Assembly (NCBI GenBank): GCA_029266615.1
Contig: JAQSWN010000004.1
Location: 1-61,442, forward strand
DNA length: 61,442 nucleotides
Source of the DNA: Polyangiaceae bacterium
GTDB lineage: Bacteria > Myxococcota_A > Polyangia > Polyangiales > Polyangiaceae
Direction of reading: 5' to 3'
The position numbers and the translations under genes are program-made. Of the stretch, positions 44,175 through 52,941 are shown in pieces; the stretch's first letter is position 1, and each line of letters starts with the position of its first letter. Below the pieces are notes generated by a model. The model was not told the origin of the DNA. It did no database searches and saw nothing but the letters and a program-made list of their open reading frames with translations.

Positions 44175-46067
44175 ATGAAAAACGAAGCGTTCGAGGATTC
44201 GACACCCGCAGACCTTTCGCGCGCGCTTTTGCAGAAGGCGCGCGTCAAAGGGGACTGGCTCGAGCGCATCAACAACTACTACTGGGTGAACAACCTACTG
44301 CGGCTCCATCAGGAGCTGCCGTTTTGGATTCTCCACTGGGACGGCAAGAAAGACCTGACCTGGATGGACCTGAACGAAGTCGTTGGGCGCATCCAGCCTT
44401 TCCACTTCGAGATTCATTTCGGCAAGGAAGCGAAGCGCGACGACTACTACTGGGATTCTTTGAAGCGCGCGGCGCGCGACCGCGAGTTCGTGCTCGGCGA
44501 CTTGATGGGCTTCAGTGACTTCTTCTTCCCGCTCCCGGCGGACCCCAAGGGGCGCACCTTCTTCTACGGCGGCCAGTTTCTCACCGAGGAGCTCGACTGG
44601 GACGGCATTGCCTGGCGTTGGCGCGAGCTCACCGGGCAGCTGCCCGCGAGCGCGAACCCGGACTTCATGCGCTTCGTGCGCATGGCGCTTCGCATCCCCG
44701 TTATCGAGCCCCAGGTCCTCAAGGCGATCGAAGAGTTTCTGGGCTTGTTCTCCGAGCTCGTGTCGACGGATCACGCCGACGTGCGGCTGCACGAGCGCGT
44801 CAAGAAGCTGAAGCGTGAGGTGTTCGATCGCGCTTGGCCGAACAACGACTGGGTCGACCGCGCGACCAGCTCGGAGAAGTTCCTACTCACGCCCTGGTAT
44901 CACGAGGGCAAGCTGGAAGATTGGCGCAGCGAAGAGATGGGCATCTGCCGGCTCCCCACCACCGCGATGACGCTCATGCCCGTGTACCCCAAGAATCAAA
45001 CCTTGGACCCGGTGCAGACCATGGTGAAAAACGCGCAGATCCAGCGCGCTTGCATCCGCTTCGCGAGCCAAATGCCGGAGACGGGCGCCAATCGGCTACA
45101 GGACTACGGCGTGTCGATCTTGACCTCGGCCGCGCCGGGCAAGAGCGCCGCCCGCGCCAAGCTCGAGCTGCGCGAGCGCGCCCAGAAGCTGCAGCAATTC
45201 GTGAAAGAGACGTTCGACGTCACGACCGTGGTCGGCATCGGCCGCACCCTGCCTCCCGGTGAGCCGCTCTACCCTTCGCACAACGACGCCGTGCTCGCCC
45301 TTCATTTGTGCGTGCAGCTGGAGAAAGACATCCTCTTTTACGACGAGAAGGGCAGCACCAAGGAGGGCATGCGCTACTCGCTGCTCAACCGGGCCGCGGC
45401 GGACTTGTCGGACGCCTTCGACCGCGTGGCGATGGATGAGATCAAGCTAGCCAGCGATCAGTACGTGCGGCTGGTGCTCGTTTGGTCGGCCGAGCGCATC
45501 GAGGTCGTGCGGAGCCAATTTTTGGCGATGCTGTTCCAGCTGATCAAGAACATTCAAAAGCGCCACTTGCTCCGCAATGAGGTTGCCGAGCACTTGGCCG
45601 ACGACTTGAGCCAGAAGCTGGAAGAAGCGCCGAGCGTCTATCGCGTGATCGAAACGTTCAAGGACGCGCTCTCGCGCCTGTCCGTCTTTGCGTCGCGGGC
45701 GCTGGAAGGGCCGAAGAGCATGCGGCTCGACACGACCCTGCAGTACCTCAAAGACAACTTCGCCGAGCCACTACGGCTCACGAGCGTGGCGCGCAAGGCA
45801 GGCTTCTCGGTCCCTGCGTTCAGCCGCATCTTCAAGCAAGCGACTGGCACGTCGTTCTTGGTGTACCTCCGCAACATCCGCGTGGAGCACGCCAAAATGC
45901 TCCTGCGCACCACGACCCTCTCCGCCGAGCAGATCGCGCAGGCGTGCGGCTTTCAATCTCAGCATCACCTGATCCGCAGCTTCAAAAAGGTCACCAAGAG
46001 CACGCCCGGCAACTACCGCAAGGACGTGCAGACCCGGGCGACGCGCGCCTCCGGAGCGCAGGAGTGA
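44175..46067 (+). CDS. AraC-family regulator with large N-terminal sensor region
   Basis: 630 residues from ATG 44175, with GGAGG about 15 nt upstream (the frame is open to 44046). The C-terminal 100 residues are the AraC/XylS double helix-turn-helix (PLRLTSVARKAGFSVPAFSR and AEQIAQACGFQSQHHLIRSF). The first 500 residues lack signal peptide or transmembrane helices. One part around VGIGRTLPPGEPLYPSHNDA resembles the GGDEF-like domain of CdaR-type regulators. It probably controls carbohydrate genes: it lies between the glucosaminide cluster and a pectate lyase on the same strand. The inducer is unknown. Confidence 0.85.
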   Translation: MKNEAFEDSTPADLSRALLQKARVKGDWLERINNYYWVNNLLRLHQELPFWILHWDGKKDLTWMDLNEVVGRIQPFHFEIHFGKEAKRDDYYWDSLKRAARDREFVLGDLMGFSDFFFPLPADPKGRTFFYGGQFLTEELDWDGIAWRWRELTGQLPASANPDFMRFVRMALRIPVIEPQVLKAIEEFLGLFSELVSTDHADVRLHERVKKLKREVFDRAWPNNDWVDRATSSEKFLLTPWYHEGKLEDWRSEEMGICRLPTTAMTLMPVYPKNQTLDPVQTMVKNAQIQRACIRFASQMPETGANRLQDYGVSILTSAAPGKSAARAKLELRERAQKLQQFVKETFDVTTVVGIGRTLPPGEPLYPSHNDAVLALHLCVQLEKDILFYDEKGSTKEGMRYSLLNRAAADLSDAFDRVAMDEIKLASDQYVRLVLVWSAERIEVVRSQFLAMLFQLIKNIQKRHLLRNEVAEHLADDLSQKLEEAPSVYRVIETFKDALSRLSVFASRALEGPKSMRLDTTLQYLKDNFAEPLRLTSVARKAGFSVPAFSRIFKQATGTSFLVYLRNIRVEHAKMLLRTTTLSAEQIAQACGFQSQHHLIRSFKKVTKSTPGNYRKDVQTRATRASGAQE

Positions 46068-46211
46068 GTCACCGCGCGAGGCGCAGGTCGCGGCACCGGG
46101 CGAGGCAATAGTCCCCGCCCGCCTCCAGCGCCGACGTAAGAACATTCGTTCACCGACGGAAAAGACGCGCCGGGCGATCGATACCGCGACTGCGTGCATT
46201 ACCTCCGAACG

Positions 46212-47630
46212 ATGTCGAAGCGCGGGTTGTCGTGTGCCGTTTGTCTGATCCTCCCCTTTGTCGGCTCCTTGGCGTGCGGAAGCGCGGGCGAGGATCCGAT
46301 GCTTCCGGGCGGAGCTTCCGGTGCGGGCGTGACCAGCCCCAGCGCCGGCACGGGTAGCGGCGTCGGCGGCTCGTCGCCCGGAGCGGCCGGTAGCGTTGCC
46401 CAGCCGAGCGCTGGCACGAGCGCAGGCGGCACCTCCAGCGCAGGCGCGCCGTCGGGCGGCACGACGAGCGGCGGCGCTCCCGGCGGCGGCGCTCCCGCCG
46501 GAGGTGCTGCGAACGGAGGCTCTGCCATGGGCGGTACGGCCACGGCCGGCGCGGCTGGTACGGGGGGCATGGCGCCGTCCACGGCGGACGGAACCGGCGC
46601 TCCGCAAACCACTCCTCAGGGTTACGGCAAGGGCACCACCGGCGGCGGCAGCGCCAGCCCCAAGAAGGTGGACTCACTCGCGGCCTTGCAGTCCGCCATC
46701 GACGCCTACGGCGGCAGCGGCGGGTTGGTGCTCGAGTACACCGGCAAGTTCGACTTCAAGAGCATTACGGACCCCTGCGGGCAGCACACCAAGGACGCCC
46801 AGATCCTCGAGATCAAAAGCAAGAACGACATCAGCATCTTGGGCGCGGAAGGCTCTGCGGCCAACTTCGGCATCCACATCGCCGCGGCCTCCAGCAACAT
46901 CATCGTCCGCAACATGACGATCGGCCTCACGCCGGGTGGGGACGCGTCGGACATCATCTCCATCGAGGGCATGAGCGGCGGTACCCCGAGCAAGATCTGG
47001 ATCGATCACAACGAGATGTTCACCTCCATGGCGACCTGCGCTGGCGCGGGTGACACCGCTTTCGACGGCATGCTGGACATCAAGAAGGGCGCCGACAACA
47101 TCACCGTCTCCTACAACTACATGCACGATCACGCCAAAGTGACGCTGAACGGCTTCTCCGACTCGGACGACCAAGTGCGGCACGTTACGTTCCACCACAA
47201 CCTGTTCGAGCGTGTTGGCTCGCGGGTGCCGCTGCAGAGGAACGGGTTTTCGCACGTCGTGAACAACTACCTGCTCAACGTCTCCACCTCCGGCATCAAC
47301 GTGCGCATGGGCGGCAAGTCACTGGTGGAGGCCAATTACTTCGAGAAGGTAGCGAACCCGGTCACGGCGCGGGACAGCGACGCGGTCGGCTTCTGGGACC
47401 TCCGCAACAACAACTTGAAGAGCGCCGCTGACGTTGCGCCGGGCAACGCGTTCGGCATCACCTGGACGGCGGGTAACTCTGGCACCGTCAACGCCACGGA
47501 TTGGGAGACGACGGCCGCGTACCCCGCGCTCGGCTACGAGTTCACGGCGCAACCGTTCCAGTGCATCCACGACGGGCTACGCGCCGCGGCCGGCGCCGGC
47601 AAGGGCCTGGCCACGCTCAAATGCAAGTGA
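46212..47630 (+). CDS. PL1 pectate lyase lipoprotein
   Basis: 472 residues from ATG 46212, which gives a clean MSKRG signal peptide with lipobox GSLAC; GTG 46194 is an alternative. A Gly/Ala/Ser/Thr linker of about 110 residues follows. The PL1 right-handed beta-helix runs from about 150 to the end: SKIWIDHNEM (WIDH motif), DIKKGADNITVSYN with the Ca2+ Asp, and RVPLQR with the catalytic Arg. It should cleave polygalacturonate by beta-elimination in a Ca2+-dependent way, anchored outside by lipid. The AraC gene lies 144 bp upstream. A hairpin follows the stop. Confidence 0.88.
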   Translation: MSKRGLSCAVCLILPFVGSLACGSAGEDPMLPGGASGAGVTSPSAGTGSGVGGSSPGAAGSVAQPSAGTSAGGTSSAGAPSGGTTSGGAPGGGAPAGGAANGGSAMGGTATAGAAGTGGMAPSTADGTGAPQTTPQGYGKGTTGGGSASPKKVDSLAALQSAIDAYGGSGGLVLEYTGKFDFKSITDPCGQHTKDAQILEIKSKNDISILGAEGSAANFGIHIAAASSNIIVRNMTIGLTPGGDASDIISIEGMSGGTPSKIWIDHNEMFTSMATCAGAGDTAFDGMLDIKKGADNITVSYNYMHDHAKVTLNGFSDSDDQVRHVTFHHNLFERVGSRVPLQRNGFSHVVNNYLLNVSTSGINVRMGGKSLVEANYFEKVANPVTARDSDAVGFWDLRNNNLKSAADVAPGNAFGITWTAGNSGTVNATDWETTAAYPALGYEFTAQPFQCIHDGLRAAAGAGKGLATLKCK

Positions 47631-47642
47631 TCGCGGCGCTTG

Positions 47643-47671
47643 CGGTCGGCGGCTCGACGGGCCGCCGACCG
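47643..47671 (+). terminator. 11-bp perfect stem after the pectate lyase gene
   Basis: CGGTCGGCGGC (47643-47653) pairs with GCCGCCGACCG (47661-47671) around a 7-nt loop, 12 bp after the stop at 47630. It likely separates this gene from the next lipoprotein, whose ATG is at 47691. Confidence 0.6.
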
Positions 47672-47690
47672 TGACTTAATCTTCCCGGCG

Positions 47691-48770
47691 ATGGGAAAGT
47701 TGGCTTACGGCTCGTTCGTTGGTGTCGGGGTCTTGCTGGCAGCGTGCGGCGGCGGCGCGCTCACGACCAAAGTCGTGGACACACCGCAGGGCACGACCAA
47801 CGCCTACGGCGCTCCGCGCAATCAAATGTATTCGTTCGAGGCCGAGCCCGAGCTCGACCAACTCCGCCTCCACCTGTACCGCTCCGCTCGGTGCGACGTG
47901 ATCCCGACCGACATCGTGGCGCGCAAAACCGAGACCTACAAGGGCGGCAACCTGGTCAGCACCATGGACCAGGGGCCGGTGCAGATAGCCAAGCCGGCCG
48001 TCGCGGAGGTGCCGTGCGACCAGGGCTACGCCCGGGACGTGGAGGTCACGCTCGTGGTCGGCAACGCGATCCACCCCCTCGGCACGACGGACGCTCACGG
48101 CTACGTCGGCCTGAACCTGAGCGCGGAGCTGCGCGAGAAGCTCCTTGGTACCGCCACCCCACAGAACGCGATGGTGCGGGTGCGCGGCCCGAAGGGGCAG
48201 CCCGCGCAAGAAGTCGGCATGCTCAGCCTCGCATCTTTACGCGACTACGAGACCGGCACCCAGCGCATGTTGGACGAGCTGAACGCGCTGCTCGCGAAGG
48301 GCGCGGAGCTCAGCAGCCCCGACATTCAGAAGACCTACGAGCTCTACGAACGGCTGCGCGCCATCGCCTGGTACGACCCGCGCTTCAAGGCCGCCTCCGC
48401 GCGGTTCTGGGAGCTCTTCTTCGCGCGCAAGCAAATCGAGTCCACGCAAAACCTGACTCGTAACCTCAAAGCGTTGGACGCCGCGAAGGACCTGCTCAAG
48501 ACCGCCGGCATCGGCGCGGTCCCGCTCTTCATGCAGGTGGCGATCAATAGCCAAAGCTACGACCCACGCGCTATGGATTGGGCGTCCGGTGAGCTCCTTG
48601 GCGCGATTCGGGCTCGCCCGCAGCTCTGCTCCAGCTTCGATTGGACGCAGATGCAAAGCTACGGCTTCTTGCCGCAGACTCAGCTCGCGGTGCAGTACAT
48701 GCGCTTCGCCATGGGCGACTCCTTCTACAGCCCCATCCAGGGCCGCTGCAGCTTCATCACCCGCGGCTGA
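47691..48770 (+). CDS. Hypothetical lipoprotein
   Basis: 359 residues from ATG 47691 with signal peptide and lipobox LLAAC. After it come a beta-rich domain to about residue 175 and an all-alpha C-terminal half (LRDYETGTQRMLDELNALLA, TYELYERLRAIAWYD). I do not recognise a family. No operon partner: a hairpin precedes it and a long palindrome follows it. Confidence 0.72.
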   Translation: MGKLAYGSFVGVGVLLAACGGGALTTKVVDTPQGTTNAYGAPRNQMYSFEAEPELDQLRLHLYRSARCDVIPTDIVARKTETYKGGNLVSTMDQGPVQIAKPAVAEVPCDQGYARDVEVTLVVGNAIHPLGTTDAHGYVGLNLSAELREKLLGTATPQNAMVRVRGPKGQPAQEVGMLSLASLRDYETGTQRMLDELNALLAKGAELSSPDIQKTYELYERLRAIAWYDPRFKAASARFWELFFARKQIESTQNLTRNLKALDAAKDLLKTAGIGAVPLFMQVAINSQSYDPRAMDWASGELLGAIRARPQLCSSFDWTQMQSYGFLPQTQLAVQYMRFAMGDSFYSPIQGRCSFITRG

Positions 48771-48811
48771 ACCTCTGGCTGGGGCTCGAGAGTTTCCCGG
48801 GCAGGGCTCGA

Positions 48812-48954
48812 GAGATCTACAAAGAGGGAAGGAGGCGAGGAGTTTTTGGGGGGGGCGCGCTGCCGCCGCCGCGACGGCTAGCTCTCGTGCGCGCCGAAGG
48901 CGCGGCGGACCCATAATTCTCGCTCCTTACCTCATTCCCTCTTTGTGAAATCTC
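48812..48954. repeat. 143-bp imperfect palindrome (MITE-like or large hairpin)
   Basis: The arms 48819-48842 and 48923-48946 match at 21 of 24 positions as an inverted repeat, the outer 12 (ACAAAGAGGGAA / TTCCCTCTTTGT) perfectly. GAGAT (48812-48816) and ATCTC (48950-48954) extend it past a small internal loop. Inside, CCGCCGCG (48866-48873) pairs with CGCGGCGG (48901-48908). The outer arms are less GC-rich than the genome. It lies between convergent genes, so it could be a bidirectional terminator, a repeated palindromic element or a degenerate MITE. GGGCTCGAGAG occurs twice just to the left (48782-48792 and 48804-48814), and AATCGCAG twice in tandem to the right (48956-48971). Confidence 0.65.
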
Positions 48955-48990
48955 AAATCGCAGAATCGCAGAACGGGAGGCGGGCCCCAC

Positions 48991-49521
48991 TTAGTCGACG
49001 AGCTCCCAAACTAGCTCGCGGCTCTTCTCGTCGAGCGCTTCCGGGTGCTCGATGCGGAACACGTCGCCGGCGACGTCTTGGATAAGGAGTCCTCCGTCGC
49101 CAGTCTCCCGCGGCCACGCGTCGAGCGCAGTTTGAAAGGCGCGGCGGCCCTGGGGCGTCTCCACGTCGAAGCAGCGCAGCTCGAAGTCTTCCTTCACGGA
49201 GTAGACCCGCTGAATCAGGAACACGAAGCCGGCCTCGGACAGCGCTTGTGACAGCGCCGCACGAGAAGTGGCGTCTAGCTCTTCCGGGTTCGAGACGAGC
49301 GCGAGCTCTTGTTGATCATCCGTTTGCAGGGAGATGTACCGCTCCGGGAAAGTCCACGGAAAGCAGCGCCGCAGCTTGACGGGCATGGCCCGCTCCGCGA
49401 GGAGCGCCCACAATCGGCCGTCTCGACGCTTCTCCAGCGTGAGCCGAGCGGCGGCCGTCGGCGTGGTGATTGAAAGCGAAGGCAGGGGCGAGGTCGGCTC
49501 GCTCGAGAATTGAATGGTCAT
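48991..49521 (-). CDS. DUF1854 family protein
   Basis: 176 residues, a DUF1854-type protein: VKLRRCFPWTFPERYISLQ, LVSNPEELDATSR, and FLIQRVYSVKEDFELRCFDVETPQG, then a VWELVD ending. Members sit next to ABC exporters and have been noted beside cyanophycin genes in some bacteria (my recall, not checked). Function unknown. It starts 30 bp after the ABC transporter gene, in the same operon. Confidence 0.75.
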   Translation of the reverse strand: MTIQFSSEPTSPLPSLSITTPTAAARLTLEKRRDGRLWALLAERAMPVKLRRCFPWTFPERYISLQTDDQQELALVSNPEELDATSRAALSQALSEAGFVFLIQRVYSVKEDFELRCFDVETPQGRRAFQTALDAWPRETGDGGLLIQDVAGDVFRIEHPEALDEKSRELVWELVD

Positions 49522-49551
49522 GATCTAGTCTTTCGTTGTCGGAGGCGAGGT

Positions 49552-51822
49552 TTACGCTGCCTCGTGCAGCTCTTGCTGCAGTCGGTGCAGCTTGGTGTAG
49601 ACGCCGCTGGGGTTGGCGAGCAGCTCGGCGTGCGTACCTTGCTCGACGAGCTGTCCGTCTTTGATGACGAACAAGCGGTCGGCCTTACGCAAGGTCGAGA
49701 GTCGATGCGCGATCGCGAAGACGGTGCGCCCCGCCACGAGGCGGTCCATGGCCTCCTGGATTTTTCGCTCCGTCTCCGTGTCCACGCTGCTGGTGGCTTC
49801 GTCCAAGATCAGAATGCGCGGGTTTTTGAGCACCGCGCGCGCGATGGACACGCGCTGACGCTCGCCTCCGGAGAGGCTGTGCCCGCGCTCGCCGACGATG
49901 GTGTCGTAGCCGTGGGGAAGCCGCGAGATGAAGTCGTGCGCGTTGGCGACCCGCGCGGCGGCGATGACCTCCGCGAGCGACGCCTCTGGCACGCCGTAAC
50001 GAATGTTCTCGAGGACGCTGCCGTGAAACAGGTAGGGCTCCTGCAAAACGATGCCCACCTGCTCGCGGTAGCGTCCGCCTTCGAGCTTGCGCACGTCCAC
50101 GCCGTCCACGAGCACTCGCCCGCCCGTCACGTCATAGAAACGCGTGAGCAGGTTGATGAGCGTCGTTTTTCCGCCGCCGGAGGGGCCGACCAGGCCGATC
50201 AGCTCGCCCGGCTTCACCTTGAAGGAAATTCCTTTCAGAACTTGGCGCACGCCGTCGTAGGCGAAGGTCGCGCGCTCCAGCTCCACCTCGCCTCGCAGCG
50301 TCTCGAAGCGCACGGGGTTGGGGTCGTCGACCACTTCCGGCTGCGTGTCGAGCACCTCGAAGACGCGATGAGCCGAGCTCGTTGCGCGGTGCATGATGCG
50401 CGCCACCTGGCCCATGATCTCGACCGGGTACACGAACATGGTGGTGTAAAGCAGGAACGAGACGAACTTGCCGAGCGACAGCGACGGCCCGAAGGCGTGG
50501 CTGGTGCCGAGCAAGCGCGGCAAAGGCAGTACCCAGACGCACAGCACCGTGACCTCCAAAGCGAGCATGAGCGCGGGCCAAAACCCGGTCCACGACGCGT
50601 GAATGCGATTGAACTCGCCCACCACGTCCGCGTTGCGCTCTGTGAATTTCTGTCCTTCTCGACTTTCCTGGTTGAAGGCCTTCACCACGCGCATGCCAGG
50701 AATGGTGTCGGACAGAACGTCCGTCAGGCGTGACCACTTCCGAAAAGCGCGCGTGAATAGCCGATTCATGCCACTGCCGTGCAAGTGAATCGCCAAGCAC
50801 ATGAGCGGCACCGGAAGCGCCATCACCAGCCCTAGTCGCCAGTCCAAGTAGATGAGCACGGACGACAGCCCGAGCAACGAAACGAGCGAGAGCGTCACCT
50901 CCACCACGCCGAACGCCAAAAACTCCCACAGTCGATCCGTGTCCGAGCTCACGCGTGTGATGAGCGAGCCTGTCTTCTTTCGCATGTAGAAGCTCACCGA
51001 GAGCGTCTGCAGGTGTGAGAAAAGCTCGTTCCGGAGATCTCGCGCGACGAGCTCCCCCAAGATCGCGAGCAGACGTAGCCTCAGCCAAACGCACAGCTTG
51101 CTCGTGGCATGCACGAGCGCGATGCCCAGCACCGCGAGCCAGGCCACGTGCACCACGTCCGTCGCGCGGAGCTCCCCGCTTTGGACGGGGCGAATCACGC
51201 GGTCCACCAAGTGCCCCGTAAGGAGCGGCGGGACCAGCGCTAGGAGCGTCACGAGGCTCCCTGCCCCCATGCCCCAAAGGACACGCCTTTTGTACGGCTT
51301 CAGGTAAGACAGCAGCCGCCACACCACCGCCAGCTTCCTCGTGGAAACGAGCGCCTGCGCTTCGCGAATCGGTTGCGCGACCGCGTCCGCGTACGCGGCG
51401 TCCGCGTCACGCGCGTCGAGAGCTTGGCCCGCCGCCGATTGCTCCAGCAGGAAGGCGAGGCCTTCCATGCCGCGACGCTGCCGGTGGGTGAAGCGAAGCT
51501 CCACCAGCGGCGACGCCTGCTCGCCGCCTTTGCGGTAGATGCGCAGCACGTGACATGACAGCCCGCTCGACAGCTCCACCTTTCCGAGCTCTGCGCGTGA
51601 GACCCGCACGGGTTTCGTTTCTTTGCCGGCGACGAGGAGCTCGGCGTTCGAGAAGGCGATCCAGGTCTGCGACAGCCGTAAGGCTTCGTTCAAATCGGAC
51701 AGCGCGTAGCTGACCAAGTCGCCGCGCACCAAGCGCCGGACGCGCTCGGGTAGAGTCGAAGGTTGGTCCGTGTATCGTTCGAGGATGAGATGATCGTCGG
51801 TGTGAGCTCGTTCGGAGGACAT
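49552..51822 (-). CDS. ABC exporter, fused permease and ATPase with N-terminal extension
   Basis: 756 residues from ATG 51822; a TTG five codons earlier is less likely. The first 150 residues form a soluble domain unlike ordinary exporters (SNAELLVAGKETKPV, VLRIYRKGG). Six transmembrane helices follow (about 185-480), then the ATPase with Walker A GPSGGGKTT, signature LSGGERQRVSIAR and Walker B ILILDEATSSVDTE, all intact. It is an ABCB/MsbA-type half-transporter that works as a homodimer, so it exports a lipid, peptide or drug. Paired with DUF1854 and preceded by a long leader with tiny ORFs. Confidence 0.88.
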   Translation of the reverse strand: MSSERAHTDDHLILERYTDQPSTLPERVRRLVRGDLVSYALSDLNEALRLSQTWIAFSNAELLVAGKETKPVRVSRAELGKVELSSGLSCHVLRIYRKGGEQASPLVELRFTHRQRRGMEGLAFLLEQSAAGQALDARDADAAYADAVAQPIREAQALVSTRKLAVVWRLLSYLKPYKRRVLWGMGAGSLVTLLALVPPLLTGHLVDRVIRPVQSGELRATDVVHVAWLAVLGIALVHATSKLCVWLRLRLLAILGELVARDLRNELFSHLQTLSVSFYMRKKTGSLITRVSSDTDRLWEFLAFGVVEVTLSLVSLLGLSSVLIYLDWRLGLVMALPVPLMCLAIHLHGSGMNRLFTRAFRKWSRLTDVLSDTIPGMRVVKAFNQESREGQKFTERNADVVGEFNRIHASWTGFWPALMLALEVTVLCVWVLPLPRLLGTSHAFGPSLSLGKFVSFLLYTTMFVYPVEIMGQVARIMHRATSSAHRVFEVLDTQPEVVDDPNPVRFETLRGEVELERATFAYDGVRQVLKGISFKVKPGELIGLVGPSGGGKTTLINLLTRFYDVTGGRVLVDGVDVRKLEGGRYREQVGIVLQEPYLFHGSVLENIRYGVPEASLAEVIAAARVANAHDFISRLPHGYDTIVGERGHSLSGGERQRVSIARAVLKNPRILILDEATSSVDTETERKIQEAMDRLVAGRTVFAIAHRLSTLRKADRLFVIKDGQLVEQGTHAELLANPSGVYTKLHRLQQELHEAA

Positions 51823-52004
51823 GAGATGAACCTGCAAAGAAGGCGAGAAGGAGCGAAGAGTCGGGACGGGCGAGCGACGGACGAACCGTGCGGCTGCGCC
51901 GAGAGGATTGAGCGACTGCGAGACCGCAAGTCTTCGGCGCGGCGACCCGTGCCCTCAGGCAACGGCGACGAACGGCCCTGAAGCTGCGCGCGACGCGTCG
52001 AGCC

Positions 52005-52030
52005 GCAGGGCGGCCAAAAGGACGCCCTGC
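52005..52030 (-). promoter_or_regulatory. Hairpin in the leader of the ABC operon
   Basis: On the minus strand GCAGGGCG and CGCCCTGC form an 8-bp perfect stem with two further G-C pairs closing a UUUU loop. It begins one base after the stop of the second tiny open frame (52032). It could be an attenuator or an RNA-protein site; there is no T run after it. Confidence 0.45.
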
Positions 52031-52031
52031 T

Positions 52032-52106
52032 CTAGCGAGGTGGAGGTGGAAAGCCGATGAGCTCGGCCAACGACGCCGCGTAAGGACTGAATTGCTCAGT
52101 CGCCAA
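52032..52106 (-). CDS. Possible 24-residue peptide (TTG start)
   Basis: In this frame, which is open from 52157, the translation includes QFSPYAASLAELIGFPPPPR before the stop; a TTG at 52106 with AGGGA about 10 nt upstream could start it. The composition looks protein-like rather than random, but the start codon is weak and the length short. Possible leader peptide; low certainty. Confidence 0.22.
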   Translation of the reverse strand: MATEQFSPYAASLAELIGFPPPPR

Positions 52107-52168
52107 GCGACGAGTTCCCTGGGCCGAAAGACGGCTGAGGGACCACCAACACGGGTGCTAGCGGCGGG

Positions 52169-52288
52169 TCAACGGTGCTTGTGCCGCTTACCGCCGACGC
52201 CGGGTGTGGCGATGGGCGGGCGGACGAGCAGGAGGAAGGTGCCGGCATCGCGGGCTCCGAACGAGCACATGTTGGCGATTGATTTCAT
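52169..52288 (-). CDS. Possible 39-residue small protein upstream of the ABC exporter
   Basis: ATG 52288 is preceded by GGGAGGTG at ideal spacing, one of the best ribosome binding sites in the window. The peptide begins MKSIANMCSFGARDAG, has a short hydrophobic stretch TFLLLV, and ends Gly/Lys/His/Arg-rich. It has no known motif. It could be a leader peptide, a regulatory small protein or a cargo of the exporter. Only the start signal supports it. Confidence 0.35.
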   Translation of the reverse strand: MKSIANMCSFGARDAGTFLLLVRPPIATPGVGGKRHKHR

Positions 52289-52393
52289 TCGGCACCTCCC
52301 AAAAACGAGTAGGCCCACGTTCTAAGGCAACGCTCTCGACTTGTCAACGAGTCTGTCTGTCGGTCTTGGCGCGCGGCTTCGTGAGGGCTCGCG

Positions 52394-52846
52394 TCAGCGG
52401 CTCGACTTTTTACGGACCAGCGTTGCGCGCGCGGGGTTCTGTACGGAACGCTCGGCGCCTGCGCTTTTGCTCAGGGTCCTCGTTCCTTTCGCCTTCGTTC
52501 CGGATGGCGGCTTTGCAAGGCGTTTCGGTGATTTACGCTTCGCGGGCGGCAGGGCGCGGTGGGTGATCCGCGAAAGCTCTGACAGCCATTCTCCGTCTTC
52601 ACAGCGGTCGCCCTGGATGAGGAGCCACGGCTTCGCCCCGGGATAGGGCGCGCGCTCTGTCACCTTGCCGAGGAAGGCGCGTCCTTCTTCCGTCGGTTTC
52701 ACGAAGAGCTGGTCGTCGCAAAACAAGGCGATGATCTTTTCGCGGCAGTACAGCGCGTACTCGCCGAACATCTTGCGGGCTGAGACGGGGCCGGCGCCCG
52801 CCATTTGTTCGAGCACGAAGTCCACGTTGCTCTGCTTGGACGCCAT
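52394..52846 (-). CDS. TfoX N-terminal domain protein
   Basis: 150 residues from ATG 52846. Residues 1-95 are a TfoX-N domain: FVLEQMAGAGPVSARKMFGE, then YCREKIIALFCDDQLFVKPT. The TfoX C-terminal domain is missing; instead there is a basic Lys/Arg/Ser tail of about 50 residues. In competence regulators both domains occur; stand-alone TfoX-N proteins have no clear role. Monocistronic. Confidence 0.87.
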   Translation of the reverse strand: MASKQSNVDFVLEQMAGAGPVSARKMFGEYALYCREKIIALFCDDQLFVKPTEEGRAFLGKVTERAPYPGAKPWLLIQGDRCEDGEWLSELSRITHRALPPAKRKSPKRLAKPPSGTKAKGTRTLSKSAGAERSVQNPARATLVRKKSSR

Positions 52847-52941
52847 GCTCCGATGTACCCCGAAAGCTCGCGCAGCGCATAAGCGTGGCCGCGAACCAGC
52901 GCGTAACAGCGTTCGTGCCGGCGCGAGCCCGGGTTCGTTGG

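Larger units (their letters stand above)
51823..52393. other. 571-bp leader/intergenic region before the ABC transporter
   Basis: Read on the minus strand this region contains a small ORF with a strong ribosome binding site (52169-52288), a second tiny open frame ending at 52032, a hairpin one base after that stop, and a palindrome CGACGCGTCG at 51991-52000. No longer gene is visible on either strand. The order suggests a regulated leader or very small genes. Confidence 0.5.

Noticed and set aside
48237..48914. 225-codon minus-strand frame with AAGGAG before its ATG at 48914
   Set aside because: The start signal falls inside the palindrome arm, and the frame runs antisense to a lipoprotein gene that has a clear lipobox; the product is Ala/Arg-rich without motifs.
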